NCBI GenBank assembly: GCA_027923505.1
Contig: BROI01000020.1
Location: 310,001-374,000, forward strand
DNA: 64,000 nucleotides
Source: Mayamaea pseudoterrestris
Lineage: Eukaryota; Bacillariophyta; Bacillariophyceae; Sellaphorales; Sellaphoraceae
Reading direction: 5' to 3'
In this document: positions 59,777 to 64,000 of the stretch, piece by piece
How positions within the stretch are numbered: the first letter of the stretch is position 1
Layout of the letters: each line of letters opens with the position of its first letter
Notes under the pieces: generated by a model
The model's database searches: none
What the model was told of the DNA's origin: nothing
Seen by the model: only the letters and a program-made list of their open reading frames with translations
Translations under genes and position numbers: made by a program

Positions 59777-62700
59777 GGATGGGCGGACCTGCCGCTGAGA
59801 AGAACAGCCAAATCAATCGTGCGCCAACAGGCGAGCGGTCAAGATGAACAAGGTAGCCATGGCGCAGTTAATCATGGCGCATGGCGACGGAGACAAGGGG
59901 AGCGGAGTTCCTCTTGATCATTCCGGAATCAAGGACGGAAGCGTGGCGGCGGGCAAGGCAAGTGAGCGTCATGAAGAAGCTGATCGAACAATATCAGCCG
60001 ACCGATCAAGTTGCCCAATTAAAGTTGATGGATGACCTTAGCAGTCTCTCGATGCGAGACAGCCAAAATCCAACCAAGTTGTTCCTAAAGGTAGCAGAGC
60101 TGGAGAGTCAGTTTCTAGCGTCAGGAGCAAAGCTCGAGGAGCGTCAAGTCGTTCTCATATCATCAAGGCCTTACCGGAGCGGTACAGCGGACGAGTGTCG
60201 GCCATGTTTGAAAAGCACAAGGAGCTAACCAAAGCAATGATACGCGAAGGCGTAGAGGCAGAATATCGCCTCCAAGTGGCGAAAGGCGCCATCAAGGAAG
60301 ACGACGATGAAGATGAAGATGAACAAGCTCTCTTTACTCAATCGTCGATCGGAAACCCCAAGGGGCTGCTGGCTTTGCGGCAGCACGGAACACAAGAAGA
60401 AGGACTGCCCAAAGTATAAAGGAAGGCAGGCGGAGGAAGGAACAGAAGCAGGTCGAAGAAAAGATTCCAAGGAACGTGCATGACGAATGCGGAAAGCAAG
60501 GGCACAAGAAAGAAGACTGCTTTCATCTTGAGAAGAACGCCTCCAAGCGCCCCGCTTGGTTCAAGAAGATCTTGGAGAAGAAGAATGAGTCGGCAAATGT
60601 CACTTGTGACGACGAATTCTTCATCATGGCAAGGGCGTCGCGGAGGTCGACGACGAGTTGTGGTTTGCCGACAACGGGTGCACGAGCGCCATAACGAAGT
60701 CAAAAGAAGCAATGTATGAGACAAGGGCAGCAACAAGCGTCGATAAGATCAAAGTCGGGAACAGTGAATACGTACATCCCGAGCTTGTTGGAAAGTTGCG
60801 AGGCACAATCGTGGATAAGGACGGCAAGAAGGTTGGAAACTTGTCGTTGGATCGAGTCAGTTACTCGGAGTCAGCCGTCGGCAACCTCATTCCAGTCGGA
60901 AAGATGATAAAGGAAGGTTGGACGCTGAAGCAGTCAATAGATGGACTGGAGTTAAGCAAAGGAAAGCGCAAGTTAGTCTTCGATGTGACGGTACAAGTCG
61001 GCAGCGGAGTCTTCTCCACGCTATGCGAGTCAAAAGGACGCCGACGACGGCAGAACAAGCAACAGTCGCGGCAAACGCAAACAGAGTCGTTTCTTACCAA
61101 CAAGTGCATGAAGAGTTTGGCCACATGGGCAAAGCAGCGACTCGAGCGACAGCGAAGCACTTAGGATGGGCTTAACTGGAAAGATGAATCCATGCGTCTC
61201 TTGCGGCGTAGAGCGAAGGCGCGCCAGAAAGGATATCGCTCGAAGGAGCCAGCCGAGAGAGGCAAAGACACCAGGACGACGCATCTACTTGGACTTGACG
61301 ACCCAAAGGATAAAGAAGGCAAGAATCTGCCAGGCAAGTTGGAACGGTCGATGCATCGTGGACGAGGCGACAGGATTCAAAGTTGTCGACTTCTTCGCAA
61401 CCAAGAACGCAATGGTGGAACCAACCTTGAACCTGCTTAGAGAATGGAAGCACAAAGGAAGGGAGGTTGAGTTTCTAAGGATGGATAACGCTGGCGAGAA
61501 CAAGAGTCTTGCGAGGCAAGCCAAGGCAGAGGGACTCGTCAAGCGCATTGAATGGACAGCGGCAAACACGCCGCAACAGAACCACAAGGCAGAAACCTGC
61601 TGGCGCACACTCAAAGGGCGTTCAAGAGCTATAGCATACAGAGCAAACGTACCAGAGAAGCAGAGGCAGAAGTTCTTTGCAAGGCTAGTAAAGCATGCTA
61701 GCAAGTTGGATGGACTCACCATGGTCGAGTTGAATGGGGAAATGAAAACACGCTATGAGCACTTTGGCGAAAAGATTCCACGCTTTGTTAAGTACATGAG
61801 GCGTTGGGGCGAGGCGTGCGTGCTGACGAAAGGTGTCAAGAAACCGGAATGGAATTTGACAAAGGCGCAGTCGGCATGTTGGTAGGCTTTCCGGATGACC
61901 ATGAGGGAGACGTCTATCAAGTTTGGAATCCCAAGACGAATAGAGTTGCAGAGGTTAGAGATGTAACGTTCCTAAACAAGTGGTATTTCCAAGAAACGAT
62001 CAAGGAGATAGCCGACTTAAAGGAGAAGGAAGGCATCGATTGGGATCTTGACACCCCAAGAGGTGCGACTCACGACGCGCAAGCCAGCGACAGTGAGGAA
62101 GAGGAGAGTGTCAACGGTGACGTTGACAACGTGGCATCAGCAAACGAGCGAGCTGTCACAAAGATTGACCATGGGGAAGGAAGAACAATCGATCCGGGCG
62201 CGTTGTAATACCAAGGCAACGATTGATCGAGCAAAACGCGTGGCGTATCAGCTGGCGACCCAAGAATGCGTTGGCGATGCTGGACTGTGAGCTTACGCTC
62301 AACGCGGCAATCATCGAGGAGATGGAGGAAGGCGAGTGCTACACGCCGGCGCGCGACGAGTTAGCGCGTTGGCGCGAAGGGATTGGCGATGGCATTGCGC
62401 ATACATCAGAGCTACAAGTAATGAAGTTCACAGCGAGGCAATGGCGAAGGGACCAGTCGCTGAATGGCAGAAGGCGGTTGACGACGGGCATGATCGAATG
62501 CTCAAGTATCAAATGCTTCAAAGAAATCCCACGCTCGCAGCTTCCTGAAGGAACGAAGCTGATCGACACGACATGGGCAATGAAGCAAAAGGCAAACGGA
62601 ACAAAGCGAGCAAGAATGGCGGTCAGGGGATTCCAGCAGATCGAAGGAGTCCATTACGATCCCAAGTCGGTGTCGGCGCCTGTCGAATCTATCGACGACG

Positions 62701-63475
62701 CGCATCATGTTGGTATTGATGTTGATGGCACGCTGGGACGCGCACATTGTCGACGTGCGAGGAGCATTCTTGCAAGGCAAGTTCGAAAACGACGAAAAAA
62801 GATTTACATTAAGATACCACAAGGATTCGAAAAGCATTATAAAGCAGACAGCGTGTTGCAGCTGTTGGCGCCAGTGTACTGGATTGATACAAGCGGCGTA
62901 CTGTTTCTATTTGGTGTTGGTCAGAGCGTTCGACAACCAAGGATACGGAAGGAGCAAGGCCGATCCATGCCTCTATTATCAATGGGGCGAACAAGGATTA
63001 CATCTTTGGTCGAAATCATACGGATGACTGCTTGTCGGCCGGAAAGGATATCATCACAGCGAAGAACAAATTCATGAGCGAACTCCGACTGCGAGGACAT
63101 TGGCGAGTTGAAAGAGCACATCGGCTGCAAGATCGATATCAACAAGGAAGAAGGATGGTTGAAGATAACTCAACCAGTCGCAATTCAAAGACTCAAAGAC
63201 GAGTTCAATATACCCGACGAGCTCGATGAGGAGAGGCTTCCCGGCGTCACCGGGAAGCAAGTTAAGAAAGACGGCGAAACAATCGTTGGAGCGCAGGAGC
63301 ATCAACGAGTTTCGCAGCGGCGTTGGCATTGTTCAATGGATTAAAAGAGGCTCGAGACCAGAGATAAGCAACGCTGTTAGAGACGTTGCAAGGCGTCTAC
63401 AAGGACCAACGGAAGCGCATGTGAAGCGAACCATCGAATCATGCGCTACTTAACGAGGACTCCGGAGCGTGGACT
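59600..63475 (+). mobile_element. Ty1/copia-like LTR retrotransposon fossil, internal region
   Basis: Recognisable parts lie in Ty1/copia order: gag from 59600 with zinc-knuckle motifs (CWLCG-type and CGKQGHKKEDC) up to about 60.6 kb; protease near 60.66 kb (WFADNGCTS); integrase about 61.1-61.8 kb; reverse transcriptase about 62.5-63.1 kb; and the beginning of RNase H near 63.45 kb. Integrase before reverse transcriptase marks the copia and not the gypsy order, as in the CoDi elements of diatoms. The element is broken, with several breaks (roughly five to ten), and its 3' end is missing where it abuts the repeated block. No pair of LTRs can be delimited. Recognisable domains suggest a fairly recent insertion. 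Confidence 0.88.
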
Positions 63476-63510
63476 CGTCCTCAAGCCATCGAGGCAATGG
63501 GATGAACCAT

Positions 63511-63593
63511 GCTGAGAATCGGTGATTAAACAGGTGATCCTCAGTACTATGGCCTACATCCCAGGGCATTGGTAAAGATGCGGGATCGACTGG
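63511..63593 (-). pseudogene. Duplicated fragment of the ALKBH1-like exon
   Basis: This 83-bp segment repeats the 5' end of the exon at 58707-59378 (from the acceptor-like site through PMPWDVGHSTEDHLFNHRFS) and then stops at the repeat boundary. It cannot encode a working domain. It could, however, mark where the true upstream exons of the gene continue beyond 64000. Confidence 0.75.
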
Positions 63594-63814
63594 CTGCGTT
63601 GCAATGAACAGGACAGTTAGCTATAGAGACTCGGAGACACTCTTGGAGAGGTCAAGATTCCAAGAGTTACGGCGGTCGCTTAGGATAGAATAAGCTCACT
63701 CTTTTATAGCGGATCTTTTGCAAGCGAATAGGAGAGGTTTATATCGTAAATTACAAGTACATTTGGAGCAATCTCAGCATACCTTAAGGTAGCCTCGGAG
63801 ATACCCGAGTCAGC

Positions 63815-64000
63815 ATGGCTGAACCAGCCCAAGGAATCGTTCCTGCAAGGACTGACGAGGAGCGATGGAAAGATGAGCGCTGGAACAAGAAGCCTGCGGC
63901 GATCCCCAAGTTGGATAAAGACAAGAAGTTTTGGACTTGGAAGATGGAGATCGAGGCGTGGCAAGTTGCGCATGACTTGGACAAGGTAATGGATCCAAGC
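63815..64000 (+). mobile_element. Start of a second Ty1/copia gag region
   Basis: The same gag beginning as at 59600 (AEPAQGIVPARTDEERWKDE), part of repeat copy 2. Only the first 186 bp are visible, so whether this copy is whole or broken cannot be told. Confidence 0.8.

Larger units (their letters stand above)
63511..64000. repeat. Direct repeat, copy 2, running off the window
   Basis: Nearly identical to 59296-59776. It includes a copy of the ALKBH1-like exon's 5' part, the non-coding stretch, and the beginning of a second copia gag region (ATG at 63815). It is joined abruptly to the 3' remains of the first element. This suggests a tandem duplication of a 4.2-kb unit, or an assembly join. 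Confidence 0.9.

Overview
The window looks like nuclear DNA of a photosynthetic stramenopile, most probably a diatom. Four predicted proteins (4664-5941, 11138-12157, 30699-32051, 33397-35097) start with a signal peptide followed by a phenylalanine at the predicted cleavage point, the ASAFAP-type signature of proteins imported into a red-derived secondary plastid. One of them is a violaxanthin de-epoxidase-related protein. A small secreted protein (12801-13043) has the DVPSMMP-type stretch common in diatom surface proteins, and 29137-30004 encodes a silaffin-like Lys/Ser/Gly-rich secreted protein. Genes are dense and on both strands, many have no intron, and the inferred introns are 59-155 nt. 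Convergent neighbours often lie only 50-150 bp apart. I saw no tRNA, rRNA or CRISPR array.

Layout. 0-17 kb: purple acid phosphatase, tail-anchored TPR protein, twin-CX9C protein, Zn-ribbon (Stc1-like) protein, plastid DUF1995 protein, tRNA dimethylallyltransferase, a cysteine-rich tandem zinc-ribbon protein, a four-helix membrane protein, plastid glucose-6-phosphate 1-epimerase, a small secreted protein, a pseudouridine-5'-phosphate glycosidase/PfkB kinase fusion, and an orphan. 17-33 kb: a calcium-dependent protein kinase with microexons and a probable hidden myristoylated first exon, histone H3 with an intron, a GRIP golgin, two neighbouring MYND-finger genes (the larger with about nine W-x-x-SPLRK repeats), proteasome beta-3, the silaffin-like gene, DUF1517, and a mitochondrial-type membrane protein. 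33-54 kb: VDE-related protein, APC5, a BTB protein, sulfotransferase, histone deacetylase, TFIIH p52, a MOV10/SDE3-type helicase, an MFSD5-type transporter, a probable 440-bp inverted-repeat element, PEX10 and Arp6. 54-59 kb: a head-to-head pair of Stc1-like paralogues, NudC, TruA-type pseudouridine synthase, and the last exon of an ALKBH1-like gene. 59.3-64 kb: a broken Ty1/copia fossil inside a block whose start, including a piece of the ALKBH1-like exon, recurs 4215 bp downstream.

Most genes are unlinked housekeeping functions, as expected in a eukaryote. The best leads for something new are the family of three small Zn-ribbon genes, the W-x-x-SPLRK repeat protein, the silaffin-like gene, the inverted-repeat element at 49.8-50.3 kb, and a recurring ACCGATGCGATG-type motif 110-150 bp upstream of several start codons. 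Exon joins were derived by hand from splice consensus and reading phase and have not been tested against transcripts.
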